Source of the DNA: Micromonospora halotolerans
Lineage (GTDB): Bacteria > Actinomycetota > Actinomycetes > Mycobacteriales > Micromonosporaceae
Length of the DNA stretch: 64,000 nt
Reading direction: 5' to 3'
NCBI RefSeq assembly: GCF_032108445.1
Contig: NZ_CP134876.1
Span: 6,882,001-6,946,000 of the forward strand
The notes under the pieces were generated by a model, which saw only the letters and a list, made by a program, of their open reading frames with translations, was not told where the DNA came from and ran no database searches. Made by a program: the position numbers and the translations under genes. Numbering within the stretch: position 1 is the first letter of the stretch; the number at the start of each line of letters is the position of its first letter. This document shows positions 32,566 to 41,438 of this stretch, piece by piece.

Positions 32566-33393
32566 ATGAAGGTTCTGATCTCGGTAGACATGGAAGGCAT
32601 CTCGGGGATCGTGCATCCCACTGAGACGAATCCGGATCGGTACGACTATGAGCGCGGCCGCGCCCTGATGACGGCCGAGGCGAACGCCGTGATCGCTGGT
32701 GTTCTCGACGCCGAACCCGACGCCGTCGTGTGGGTCGCCGACGCACACGGACCGTTTCGGAACCTCCTGCCCGAGGACCTCGACCGGCGTGCTCACCTGG
32801 TGCGGGGCAAACCCCGCCCGCTGGGCATGCTCGCTGGGCTGGACGAGCAGACGGATGCCGTCATGTTCATCGGGTATCACGCGCGGGCCGGTGCTGGGCC
32901 CGCCGTGCTGGCGCACACGATGAGTGACGCCATCCTCGACGTGCGGGTGGCCGGACGGTCGCTGGGCGAGATCGGCCTCAACGCCGCCATGGCGGGACAC
33001 CTGGACAAGCCGGTCGTCCTGCTCAGCGGGGACGACGCCGCCTGCATGGAATTCAGTGAGCTGGTGCCCTCGGCGGTCACCGTCGCCGTCAAGCAGACGC
33101 TGGGCCAGGCGGCCGCAGTGGCCCTACACCCGCAGGAGGCACGGGAGCATCTGCGCCGCGCTGCCGCCGATGCCATCACCCGGCGCGCATCGATCCCCCC
33201 GCCGAAGATGGCCGGGCCGTTGGACGTCGAGGTCGACCTGTACGGCCCTTACATGGTCGACCTCGCAGTTCTGGTGCCGGGTGTGACCCGCGTGGGCGGC
33301 GGCCGGACGGTCGCCTTCCGCGCCGCTGACTTCTCCGACGCCTACCGGCTGGTTCACCTACTTGTCCAACTCGCCACCATCAAACCCGGCTAG
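32566..33393 (+). CDS. D-aminopeptidase, M55 (DppA) family
   Basis: 275 aa. The M55 metal ligands are all present at the family positions: D8 and E10 (SVDMEG), H61 (ADAHGP), H105 (IGYHARAG) and E135 (GEIGLN). Known members release N-terminal D-amino acids from peptides and act in the cytoplasm. ATG 32566, no strong ribosome site. In the island, next to a secreted peptidase and an extra MraY; a role in peptidoglycan or D-peptide handling is inference. Ends at a 15-bp terminator shared with the convergent gene. Lower GC than flanking core genes by eye. Confidence 0.9.
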   Translation: MKVLISVDMEGISGIVHPTETNPDRYDYERGRALMTAEANAVIAGVLDAEPDAVVWVADAHGPFRNLLPEDLDRRAHLVRGKPRPLGMLAGLDEQTDAVMFIGYHARAGAGPAVLAHTMSDAILDVRVAGRSLGEIGLNAAMAGHLDKPVVLLSGDDAACMEFSELVPSAVTVAVKQTLGQAAAVALHPQEAREHLRRAAADAITRRASIPPPKMAGPLDVEVDLYGPYMVDLAVLVPGVTRVGGGRTVAFRAADFSDAYRLVHLLVQLATIKPG

Positions 33394-33441
33394 CGCGTGA
33401 AGCGGCCTTCTCGTCGTGTTCCCGCCGATGCCGGCGGCAGA

Positions 33442-33480
33442 CGGAGTGGAGCCACTACCGACGGCAGTGGCTCCACTCCG
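33442..33480. terminator. Bidirectional terminator
   Basis: Perfect 15-bp inverted repeat CGGAGTGGAGCCACT / AGTGGCTCCACTCCG with a 9-base loop between the convergent D-aminopeptidase and M20 peptidase genes. No T-run, as is common for actinomycete terminators. Confidence 0.75.
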
Positions 33481-33484
33481 CCCG

Positions 33485-36424
33485 TCACACGATGGAGATC
33501 GACCGCACCTGGGTGTTGCCCTTGGTTTCGACGGATACCTGGTAATCGCCGACGGTGTAGGTGCCAGCAGCGTTGTTGTCGATGGTGAACGTGGCCGTCA
33601 CAGGAGACTCGCTGCCGTCGACATGGGTCTCCTTCACCGTGATGGTCAACTCGTTCGTGTTGCCCGTCAGCTTCTTCACCACCGCCGACGGCTTCGCATC
33701 GACGACCGCGTTGGCGACCGTCACGTAGACCGCGTCGGGTGACGAGAACTCCGCGTTCTTCTGCCCGTCACCGAACACGAAGAAGCCGCGTTGTTCGACC
33801 GCCCCGCGGCCCGGGAACGGATCCGGGTTGGAGGCCAGGTATGTCGGATTGACCGTGTAGAGGTCCGTCTTGGAATCCGCGAGGACGGCCCGCACCCCGG
33901 TGTACGGTGCGTCGCTGATCGCGAGGTTGACCGACAGGTAGATGGCGTCGGGGTTGTTGGCCGAGATGCGCGAGGAGAAGTACTTGTCCGCACTCTGCCC
34001 CGCAGGAACGGCCAGCGGCACCACCGCGTCGCCGACGAGGATGTTGAACTGGAAGTCGCCGTAGCCGCCGGCGATGAACTTCGCCCAGGCCGCGTCCGAC
34101 ATGTGGTCGGGGCGCTCCACCTTGAACTCGAGGCGCATCGGTGCCACATACGTGCTGTTCAGGTACTCGGTGTCGGTCAGGGGCAGGTAGACCCCTCCCG
34201 GGGCGTGCCCCAGCGCGAAAGCCGACGCCGTCGGGGTCGAGTTGCCGCGCCCGTTCCACATCGGGATGTTGAACGAGGTGGCGCCGAGCAGGGCCTGATT
34301 GCCCAACTGGCTCGTGCCGACGGCGGCCGACGCGTCCTTGTAGGTTCCGATCGTGACGTCGAGCAGGTCGAGGTCCGCCCGGTCGGCGTTCAGCCCCGGG
34401 ATGTTCGCCCACATGAGCTTGGCACCGGCGGGCCCGGAGTACCGGGCCATCTCCAGCATGCCATCGGCCATGATCTTGGTCATCTGCACTGCCGAGTCGA
34501 CCTTCATCCGCTCGTTGGCCGTGTGCCACCAGCGCTCGTTACCCGGGATGACGGCGCCGAAGGCGGTCATCTTGTTGCGGAAGCTGCTGGCCAGGGTGCC
34601 ACCGGTCGTGCCCTGCGGATAGACCACGTCCCGGAGGGAATATGGATCCGCGAACTCCTCCGGGTTGCGGTTGACCGAGGCCTGGTAGCTCCCGAACTGG
34701 AGAGCCGTCAGCGGGTTGTCGTGAGCGACGTACAACCCGGCGCCGACGGGCGAGCCGAGGTTGCCGATGGTGAACCCCTTCGCCTGGAAGGCTGCCGTGA
34801 CCGCCGCCGTTGCCTGGCCCGAGTCAGCCGCGGTGACGTGCATGCTCCGCACATACATCGGCATGCTGAGGCTGCCGGAGGCGTCCGTGTAGAAGCTCGT
34901 CGGGGTCTCGGAGTTGATACCTCCCATGAGCGCGAAGGTCAGGTTCGGCGTGCCGTTGCTCGGGTTGCGCAGCAGGTTCGCCGGGATGCCCATGTACTTG
35001 CCGATATAGGCTTCGCCTTCGACACCGTCACGGAAGAACAGCTCGGTGATACCGTCGGCGGCCTTCTTCAATTGCATGTCGGCGGCGGTGATCCCCAATG
35101 CGCCGAGTCCATTGGAGAGGAGGAACATTCCCCACACGACGGCATTCTTGCCGTACTGCGGGGTCGGCATCTCCATCGCCACATCGGTGTTGATCTCCAG
35201 CGTGAGCGAGTCGCCGGTGATCGTGGTCCGCACCTTGGGCGTGGTGCGGGGAGCAGCCGGGAGCCAACCCTTCGTGGTCGCGGCGGCGGTGATCGCCGCT
35301 ACGAATCGGTCGCGCTCGGTCGGGCTGGCCCCCGCCACGTCGAGGGTGAAGATTGCCCGCGAGGCGATCTGCGTGGTGCTGCCGTAGGCGATGTCCTTGA
35401 GCGTCGGGTCGCCTTCGCGCAGGGTGACGCCGGCGGTCGCAGCCGTCAGCCGGAAGGCCCTGGTGCTGTCTGCGGACAAGCTCATCGACACCGACGGGGT
35501 GACCGATCCGGAGTTGCCGACGATGACCGGGAACCGTGAGTCGGAGGTGTAGGCCGCGATCGGGATCTCTTCCCGGTTGAGGTTCTTGTAGGCCCAGTTG
35601 TCGTAGAAGCTCGGGTTCGAGTTGTACGGGATCGACTGGAAGGTGGCGGTGTTCGTCGTCGAGGGCGTGCCGGGACCGCCGTCTTCGTAGATTCCCATGA
35701 CGATGCGGATGCGCCGGTCGAGGGGCAACCCCGCCTCGAGCAGTGCCTTGGCCGCGAGCAGCGTCGCCAGCGTCGGGCCACTGTCGTCCTGCAGGCCCGC
35801 CCCGTAGACCCAGCCGTCCTGGACATAGGGCGAGTGATACGCACCAGGAGTGCCGAGGTTGCCATCGGCGTCCCGCCAGCGCGCCAGCTGGGCCGGCGAC
35901 ACGGAAGCCGTCGGCGAGTCGAGGTGGCTCAACGCCATGACCATCTCCGGGGCGTCCGGGTCACCGATCTCTGCGTAGACGTACTTGTCGGGCTGGCGTT
36001 GGACGACCACCGGGAAGCCCAGGTCGGTGGCCAGCTTGACCACCCAGGCGAGCTTGGCGACCTTGCGGTCGTACTCGTTCTGGTTGGCTTCGGTGTTGCT
36101 GACCGGGAAGGGGTACGCCGTCGCGGCCGTGCCGCCTCGGGAGATGGAGTCGTAGCTCGACCCGTCCAGCATCGCCCCGACCAGAGTGAGCGGGTCGTAG
36201 GTGCCGTCCCCCGCCCGCGCGCTGCTGACGCGTCCCGCCAACGCCTCGACTTCCGCGTGGATCGCGTCGCGCTCGGCGTCGGTCACCGACAGGTCGTAGG
36301 TGACACTCGGCTGGAAGCGCTCCGAGCCGGGGCCGGCCGCGGACGCGTGGGGCGCGGGCGCAACGGTCGCCGCGAGGGCCGCGGCGAGCAGGACGGAGAA
36401 GGTGGTCGTCCGTCTGTCTCTCAT
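33485..36424 (-). CDS. Secreted M20-family (PepV/Sapep-like) peptidase
   Basis: 979 aa, much longer than usual M20 enzymes (about 450-550). Sec signal peptide in the first 28 residues (TTTFSVLLAAALAATVAPA, cleavage after SA). Catalytic-domain metal motifs: SHLDSP (H167, D169), GLQDDSGP (D213, D214) and GIYEDGG (E247). A late GNERWWHTANERMK block may supply a further His. A long beta-rich C-terminal part follows (about 750-979) with alternating strands and Asn/Thr-rich repeats, probably an adhesion or substrate domain. ATG 36424 follows GGGAGC. Lower GC than the neighbours outside the island; probably acquired. Confidence 0.85.
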   Translation of the reverse strand: MRDRRTTTFSVLLAAALAATVAPAPHASAAGPGSERFQPSVTYDLSVTDAERDAIHAEVEALAGRVSSARAGDGTYDPLTLVGAMLDGSSYDSISRGGTAATAYPFPVSNTEANQNEYDRKVAKLAWVVKLATDLGFPVVVQRQPDKYVYAEIGDPDAPEMVMALSHLDSPTASVSPAQLARWRDADGNLGTPGAYHSPYVQDGWVYGAGLQDDSGPTLATLLAAKALLEAGLPLDRRIRIVMGIYEDGGPGTPSTTNTATFQSIPYNSNPSFYDNWAYKNLNREEIPIAAYTSDSRFPVIVGNSGSVTPSVSMSLSADSTRAFRLTAATAGVTLREGDPTLKDIAYGSTTQIASRAIFTLDVAGASPTERDRFVAAITAAATTKGWLPAAPRTTPKVRTTITGDSLTLEINTDVAMEMPTPQYGKNAVVWGMFLLSNGLGALGITAADMQLKKAADGITELFFRDGVEGEAYIGKYMGIPANLLRNPSNGTPNLTFALMGGINSETPTSFYTDASGSLSMPMYVRSMHVTAADSGQATAAVTAAFQAKGFTIGNLGSPVGAGLYVAHDNPLTALQFGSYQASVNRNPEEFADPYSLRDVVYPQGTTGGTLASSFRNKMTAFGAVIPGNERWWHTANERMKVDSAVQMTKIMADGMLEMARYSGPAGAKLMWANIPGLNADRADLDLLDVTIGTYKDASAAVGTSQLGNQALLGATSFNIPMWNGRGNSTPTASAFALGHAPGGVYLPLTDTEYLNSTYVAPMRLEFKVERPDHMSDAAWAKFIAGGYGDFQFNILVGDAVVPLAVPAGQSADKYFSSRISANNPDAIYLSVNLAISDAPYTGVRAVLADSKTDLYTVNPTYLASNPDPFPGRGAVEQRGFFVFGDGQKNAEFSSPDAVYVTVANAVVDAKPSAVVKKLTGNTNELTITVKETHVDGSESPVTATFTIDNNAAGTYTVGDYQVSVETKGNTQVRSISIV

Positions 36425-36578
36425 AGAAGCTCCCGAACAGGGGGGATGACACGGTGGCGACAGCACACGCCAGCCGTGCCACCAGCGGGCGGCGGGGCGG
36501 GATTTCTTGAGGATGATCTGAGAATCGGCCGGTGCCGTCAGCTCCGCCGCAGCCGCTAGCCGAGCGCCAGGGGCTCTT

Positions 36579-37682
36579 CTATCCAACGACCGCCAAGAAG
36601 TCCGAGTAGAACAGGCCCAGGCCGACCGCCACGCAGACACCGGCCACGATCCAGAACCGGACCACGATATTGACTTCGCTCCATCCGGCCAGCTCGAAGT
36701 GGTGGTGCAACGGCACCATCCGGAAGACACGTCTGCCGGTGGTCCGGAACGAGACGATCTGGATCACCCAGGTCGTCGTGATGATGACGAAGAGCCCGCC
36801 GATCATGATCGCAAGCAGCGTGGTGCGGGTTGCCACCGCGAGCCCGCCGATCAGGCCGCCGAGCCCGAGCGAGCCCACGTCACCCATGAAGATCCGCGCC
36901 GGGGACGTGTTCCACCACAGGAAGCCCACGCAGGCGGCGGCCGCCGCCGCAGCGATCATGGCGATCTCCAGGGGATCCCGGACCTGGTAGCAGTAGTCGT
37001 TCACGTGGGCGTACGCGTCGTCGGCGCACCAGTGCCGGTACTGCCAGAAGCCGATCAGCGCGTACGCGCCGAGCACCAGGATCGACGCGCCGGTGGCCAG
37101 GCCGTCGAGGCCGTCGGTGAGGTTCACGCCGTTCGACATCGCCATGATCACGAAGACGAAGACCATGACGGCGCCGACCTTGCCGACGTTCAACCAGCTG
37201 ATGTCGCGGATGAGCGAGATGTGCTCGCTGGCCACGGTCTGGCCGTTGGTGCTCGGCACGTAGAGCGCGGCGATGGCGAACCCGCCGCCGACGATCGCCT
37301 GGCCGAGCAGCTTGCCCCTGGCGGACAGTCCGTCGGAGTTGCGCCGGCGCACCTTGAGGAAGTCGTCGAAGAAGCCGACCGCGCCGCAGAAGACGAACAG
37401 CCCGAGCAGAACCAGGGCCGTCATGGTCGGCCCCTCCTGCGCGATCTGCCGCTCGGGCAGGGTGGTCAGCGCGAGATGCCCGGCGACGTAGGCGAGGACG
37501 GTCGCCACGATGAAGACGACGCCCCCCATCGTGGGCGTGCCCTTCTTGCCCTGGTTGCTGGCGAGCCCGATGGATCGGATCGGCTGGCCGGCCTTGAGCG
37601 CGGTGAAGACGCGAATCGCCACCGGCGTGCCGAACAGGGAGATGATGAACGCGACCGCCGCCGAGACGATGACCGCCCTCAC
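36579..37682 (-). CDS. mraY: Phospho-N-acetylmuramoyl-pentapeptide transferase (extra MraY)
   Basis: 367 aa, full length. Motifs [20 protein letters not shown] (catalytic DDxxK), [12 protein letters not shown] and the [11 protein letters not shown] loop are intact, with ten TM helices. Transfers phospho-MurNAc-pentapeptide to undecaprenyl phosphate to form lipid I. GTG 37682 follows GGAGG. It is not in a mur/fts division cluster and lies in the tRNA-Pro island, so it is probably a second copy; target duplication as resistance to an MraY inhibitor is one explanation (inference). Next gene cluster here is peptidases. Confidence 0.93.
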   Translation of the reverse strand: MRAVIVSAAVAFIISLFGTPVAIRVFTALKAGQPIRSIGLASNQGKKGTPTMGGVVFIVATVLAYVAGHLALTTLPERQIAQEGPTMTALVLLGLFVFCGAVGFFDDFLKVRRRNSDGLSARGKLLGQAIVGGGFAIAALYVPSTNGQTVASEHISLIRDISWLNVGKVGAVMVFVFVIMAMSNGVNLTDGLDGLATGASILVLGAYALIGFWQYRHWCADDAYAHVNDYCYQVRDPLEIAMIAAAAAAACVGFLWWNTSPARIFMGDVGSLGLGGLIGGLAVATRTTLLAIMIGGLFVIITTTWVIQIVSFRTTGRRVFRMVPLHHHFELAGWSEVNIVVRFWIVAGVCVAVGLGLFYSDFLAVVG

Positions 37683-37975
37683 GGGCGAACCTCCACGAGA
37701 TCCGCACTATCCACGGCGTTCCCACCGAGCTTCCAGATCAGCACCTGACGTGTCGACCTGAGCTGGCCGTGCAGATGGTCCTCAGCGACATCATCGATCA
37801 TGAGACACGAGCTTGCCATCTGACGGCGAGCGAAGCAGCCCTGGGCGACGAGCCCTTGATCTTCAGTAGTCCGGTGGCCCAGCGGCATGCTCACGGCACG
37901 TTTGCCCAGGACGCCTCGCAAGCGTCCGGAGGCTAAGCGATGCTTGCGAGCGGAAAGCTCAGGGACATCGGCCGG

Positions 37976-38407
37976 TCACCGCCACCGGGTTCCGGTGGCG
38001 CGTACGTAGTTCCGCCACACGTACCGCCACGGGGTGACGGCGAGGATGACGACAACCAGGGAGCAACTGACCACGGTCTCGGTCGTGGCCGCGTCGAGGT
38101 CACCGGTGATGGCTTGGGGCAGGGCGACCAGTGCGAGCCAGAAGAGCTTCCAGAACGCTTCGAAGAGCAGCACGGGAAGCATCTTGACCGGGTAGCGCAG
38201 GCCGAGGAACGCCAAGAGGGACATGGCGGTCAACATGCAGAGCGTCACGCCCTCGTAGAGCGGCAGGGTGGCGACGTCGGGCAGGAGCGGCCACTTCACC
38301 AGGGCGAGTCCGACACCCATCAGGAGGTAGCCGGCGCGCATCAGGTGCAGGCGGGTCAGCGACAGATCCGGATGGATAGCGGGTGCGGCGGCAGTGATGG
38401 TAGCCAT
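37976..38407 (-). CDS. Small four-helix membrane protein
   Basis: 143 aa, four TM helices (about 24-45, 52-72, 79-100, 111-131), N-terminus Ala-rich. Pattern FWKLFWLALVALPQAI and VILAVTPWRYVWRNY near the end look like a conserved actinobacterial hypothetical. ATG 38407 follows AGGAGT. Within the island; 292 bases with no gene separate it from mraY. Confidence 0.6.
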   Translation of the reverse strand: MATITAAAPAIHPDLSLTRLHLMRAGYLLMGVGLALVKWPLLPDVATLPLYEGVTLCMLTAMSLLAFLGLRYPVKMLPVLLFEAFWKLFWLALVALPQAITGDLDAATTETVVSCSLVVVILAVTPWRYVWRNYVRATGTRWR

Positions 38408-38500
38408 GGGATTCACTCCTGGTCGAGGCGGCATGGTGGCGGTCGCGCCGGAGTACGTGATCGGGGCGGGGGTCATCCCCGTCGCGTGGACCCGGGCGGT

Positions 38501-38680
38501 CTATTGGTGGTGCTGTTCCTGGGAATCGGGGTCGCGCGCGGCGTCGATGGACGTGAGGGAGATGAAGGTAACGCCGAGGTCGCGGACCTTGGTGAGCAGG
38601 CCGTCGGCCTGGTCGCTTACGGCAGCGCGAAGTGTGGTGATGCGGTCGTCCTCGCAGGTGAGGCGAGGCCGCCGAACCAG
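38501..38680 (-). CDS. ORF fragment without an obvious start (possible truncated gene)
   Basis: Open frame of 60 codons (to TAG 38503-38501) encoding a coherent-looking segment including RLTCEDDRITTLRAAVSDQA and LLTKVRDLGVTFISLTSID. Low-entropy noise is not evident, but no ATG/GTG with a ribosome site occurs at its 5' end, and it runs into the integrase remnant on the other strand. Probably the tail of a truncated gene, or a small gene with an unrecognised start. Family unknown. Confidence 0.3.
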   Translation of the reverse strand: MVRRPRLTCEDDRITTLRAAVSDQADGLLTKVRDLGVTFISLTSIDAARDPDSQEQHHQ

Positions 38681-38696
38681 GTCACCGGTGGTCGAC

Positions 38697-38878
38697 CTGG
38701 ACGTCCATCCCCGGGACCGCGATGGCGATCCTGAGACAGGGGCTTTTCGATCACGATGCAGATCTACAGCCAGGTCTCGCCCAAGGCTACTCGCCGAGCC
38801 CTGCGGGAAGCCGTTGCTGTACTTCGCTGCTGTACAAGATCAGAAAAGGCCATCCGGAAGATCCCGAATGGCCTCTGA
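38697..38878 (+). pseudogene. Tyrosine-type integrase remnant (frameshifted C-terminus)
   Basis: Only the end of a tyrosine recombinase remains. Reading LDVHPR at 38697-38714, then in another frame TAMAILR (about 38715-38735), then FSITMQIYSQVSPKATRRAL (38744-38803) recovers the conserved C-terminus, with the catalytic Tyr in TMQIYSQVS; two small frameshifts and loss of everything upstream make it dead. It ends 8 bases from the tRNA-Pro 3' end, the usual place for an integrase gene beside its attachment site. The HDLRH box is not visible. Confidence 0.65.
38844..38874 (-). terminator. Terminator of tRNA-Pro
   Basis: Minus strand AGGCCAT / ATGGCCT 7-bp stem, 14-base loop, followed by TTTTCT: a standard Rho-independent terminator 11 bases after the tRNA 3' end. 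It overlaps the end of the integrase remnant on the other strand. Confidence 0.7.
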
Positions 38879-38884
38879 CCTGCG

Positions 38885-38958
<74 letters not shown>

Positions 38959-39074
38959 ATGCCCCCGCGCGGCGTTCCCCGCGGCAGCCGGTACAGCTTA
39001 GCGCAAGATCTACAGACCCGCGCACAGGCCCCACCGCGCGCCGACCGGCACTCCCCCTGGAGCGTCCTAGCAAA

Positions 39075-39107
39075 GAAGCCGCCGGGGATCTCGTCCCCGG
39101 CGGCTTC
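39075..39107 (-). terminator. Terminator after der
   Basis: 14-bp perfect stem GAAGCCGCCGGGGA / TCCCCGGCGGCTTC with a 5-base loop, 13 bases after the der stop codon, followed on the minus strand by a short T-rich stretch (TTTGCT). Confidence 0.8.
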
Positions 39108-39119
39108 TCGACAGGTGGT

Positions 39120-40526
39120 TCAGCCGTGCGCCTTGCCGCGGCCGCCCGGGCCGAGCTTCTTGCGGGGGCGGACCGAGATGTCGATCGGGCTGCCCTCGAA
39201 GCCGAACTCCTCGCGGAGCTTGCGCTCCACGAACCGCTGGTAGCCGGCGTCCAGCGGGCCGGTGGTGAAGAGCACGAAGCGCGGCGGGGCCACGCCGGCC
39301 TGAGTGGCGAAGAGGATGCGCGGAGCCCGGCCGCCGCGCACCGGGTGCGGGGTGGCCTGGACCAGCGCGGTGAGCCACTGGTTGAGCTGGGCGGTCGGGA
39401 TGCGGGTCTCCCAGCTGGCCAGGGCCTTGCGTAGCGCCGGGGCGAGCTTGTCGACCGCCCGGCCGGTCTTCGCCGACAGGTTCAGCCGGATCGCCCAGGG
39501 GATGCGGCGCAGCTCCCGGTCGATCTCCTTGTCCAGGTAGTAGCGCCGGTCGCCGTCGACCAGGTCCCACTTGTTGAACGCGATGACCAGGGCCCGACCG
39601 GCCTCCACCACCATGGTGAGGATGCGCTGGTCCTGCTCGCTGATCACCTCGCTGGAGTCGAGCAGCACCACGGCCACCTCGGCCGCCTCGATCGCCGAGG
39701 CGGTGCGCAGGCTGGCGTAGTACTCGGTGCCGCTGGCCTTGCCGACCCGCTTGCGCAGGCCGGCGGTGTCGACCAGCTGCCAGGTCTCGCCACCGATCTC
39801 CACGAGGCTGTCCACCGGGTCGACGGTGGTGCCGGCGACCGCGTCGACCACCGCGCGCTCCTCGCCCGAGAAGCGGTTGAGCAGGCTGGACTTGCCGACG
39901 TTGGGGCGGCCGACCAGGGCGACGCGGCGCGGGCCGCGCGGGCGGTTCTCCACGATCTTCGGCGCCTCGGGCAGCGCCGCCATGATGGCGTCGAGCAGGT
40001 CGCCGGAGCCGCGGCCGTGCAGCGCCGAGACCGGGAACGGCTCACCGAGGCCGAGCGACCAGAGCGCGGTCGCCTCCATCTCGATGGCGGTGTTGTCGGC
40101 CTTGTTCGCGACCAGGATCACCGGCTTGGCGCTGCGCCGCAGCATCCTCACGGCGGCCTCGTCCACGTCGGTCGAGCCGACCATGGCGTCGACCACGAAG
40201 AGCACCACGTCGGCGGTGACGACGGCCGTCTCGGCCTGCGCGGCGATGGCCGCGGCCCGGTCCTTGGCGTCCGGCTCCCAGCCGCCGGTGTCCACCACGG
40301 TGAACGCCCGGCCGTTCCACTGCGCGTCGTACGGCACCCGGTCCCGGGTCACGCCGGGGATGTCCTCGACGACCGCCTGCCGGCGGCCGATGATCCGGTT
40401 GACCAGCGTCGACTTGCCCACGTTGGGGCGGCCGACCACGGCCACCACCGGCTGCGGGCCGGTCGGCTCACCGGGCTCGAGCTCCGGCTCGCGCAGCTCC
40501 ACCCAGCCGCCGAAATCCTCGCTCAT
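39120..40526 (-). CDS. der: Ribosome-assembly GTPase Der (EngA)
   Basis: 468 aa with two tandem GTPase domains, each with P-loop GRPNVGKS (about residues 33 and 206), DTGGWE/DTAGLR switch motifs and NKAD/NKWD specificity motifs, then a C-terminal KH-like domain ending in a basic tail ([16 protein letters not shown]). It matures the 50S ribosomal subunit. The ATG overlaps the stop of a 21-codon mini-ORF that itself overlaps the cmk stop, so cmk, mini-ORF and der look translationally linked. Confidence 0.97.
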   Translation of the reverse strand: MSEDFGGWVELREPELEPGEPTGPQPVVAVVGRPNVGKSTLVNRIIGRRQAVVEDIPGVTRDRVPYDAQWNGRAFTVVDTGGWEPDAKDRAAAIAAQAETAVVTADVVLFVVDAMVGSTDVDEAAVRMLRRSAKPVILVANKADNTAIEMEATALWSLGLGEPFPVSALHGRGSGDLLDAIMAALPEAPKIVENRPRGPRRVALVGRPNVGKSSLLNRFSGEERAVVDAVAGTTVDPVDSLVEIGGETWQLVDTAGLRKRVGKASGTEYYASLRTASAIEAAEVAVVLLDSSEVISEQDQRILTMVVEAGRALVIAFNKWDLVDGDRRYYLDKEIDRELRRIPWAIRLNLSAKTGRAVDKLAPALRKALASWETRIPTAQLNQWLTALVQATPHPVRGGRAPRILFATQAGVAPPRFVLFTTGPLDAGYQRFVERKLREEFGFEGSPIDISVRPRKKLGPGGRGKAHG

Positions 40527-40588
40527 GCCGTGCCGCCCTTCATTCGCGACTGCGGGGCTCGCAGAACCGGCTCACTCCTCGCGCTCAT
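40523..40588 (-). CDS. 21-codon RAPQSR mini-ORF between cmk and der
   Basis: ATG overlaps the cmk stop (ATGA at 40588-40585) and its own TGA overlaps the der ATG (ATGA at 40526-40523). The peptide begins [16 protein letters not shown] second 21-codon ORF of the same kind overlaps the xerD stop at 45409-45474 ([15 protein letters not shown] ...). It may couple translation from cmk to der, or be a dispersed repeat. Whether the peptide has a function is unknown. Confidence 0.4.
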   Translation of the reverse strand: MSARSEPVLRAPQSRMKGGTA

Positions 40589-41265
40589 GCCACACCCCGG
40601 TCACTGAGCAGCGCACGCAGCCGGGCGACGACCTCGTCAATGCCCAGCTCGGTGGTGTCCAGCACGACCGCGTCGGGGGCCTGCTGGAGCGGGTTGACCT
40701 TGCGGGTCGAGTCCAGCTTGTCGCGGCGGGCCAGGTCGGCGGCGGTCGCCGCGACGTCCACGGCGTCCTCGGCGCTGCGCCGCTGGGCGCGGGCCGCCTC
40801 GGAGGCGGTCAGGTAGACCTTCAGGTCGGCATCGGGCGCCACCACGGTGCCGATGTCGCGGCCCTCGACCACGATCCGGCCGGCGTCGACGATCATCTGC
40901 CGCTGCCGGGCGACCAGCAGCTCGCGTACCGCGCCCACGGCGGCCACGGCGGAGACCGCGCCGGTCACCTCGGGGCCGCGGATCTCCTTCGCCACGTCGA
41001 CGCCGTCGACGGTCACGCCGTACCCCTGGGGGTCGGTGCCGATCCGCAGGTCGGCCTCGCCGGCGACCTTGGCCACCGACTCGACGTCGGCCAGGTCGAC
41101 GCCGGAACGCAGCACCGCCCAGGTGAGCGCCCGGTACATGGCGCCGGTGTCGAGGTAGCGGGCCTCGATGCTGACCGCGAGCCGCCGCGACACGGTGGAC
41201 TTACCCGAACCGGACGGCCCGTCCACAGCGACCACGCAGCGCCCGGCCCGTACGTTTTCCTCCAC
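40585..41265 (-). CDS. cmk: Cytidylate kinase
   Basis: 226 aa NMP kinase: P-loop VAVDGPSGSGKSTVSRRLA (about 12-30), LDTGAMYRALTWA, EGRDIGTVVAPDADLKVYLT and a C-terminal LxDTTELGIDEVV. Phosphorylates CMP/dCMP. GTG 41265 follows GGAGGA. First gene of the cmk-der unit; ends in an ATGA overlap with the mini-ORF. Confidence 0.97.
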   Translation of the reverse strand: MEENVRAGRCVVAVDGPSGSGKSTVSRRLAVSIEARYLDTGAMYRALTWAVLRSGVDLADVESVAKVAGEADLRIGTDPQGYGVTVDGVDVAKEIRGPEVTGAVSAVAAVGAVRELLVARQRQMIVDAGRIVVEGRDIGTVVAPDADLKVYLTASEAARAQRRSAEDAVDVAATAADLARRDKLDSTRKVNPLQQAPDAVVLDTTELGIDEVVARLRALLSDRGVA

Positions 41266-41438
41266 CGTTGTCCTCCTCAGCCCGTACCTCGCGGGTCGCC
41301 GGCTTGTCCGGCGCCGTTGAGCGGTTGTGTTTCCTCATCAATCATCCCGCGCCGCGCGGGTCGGCCACGCGCCGTGCCGCCGGAGGCGACCGCGGGCCGC
41401 GTCGAAGCCTACCGGGACCCGTACCCCGATCGACGGGG

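Noticed and set aside
36579..38407. Division/cell-wall (dcw) cluster around mraY
   Set aside because: No mur, fts or pbp genes flank it, so it is an isolated copy.
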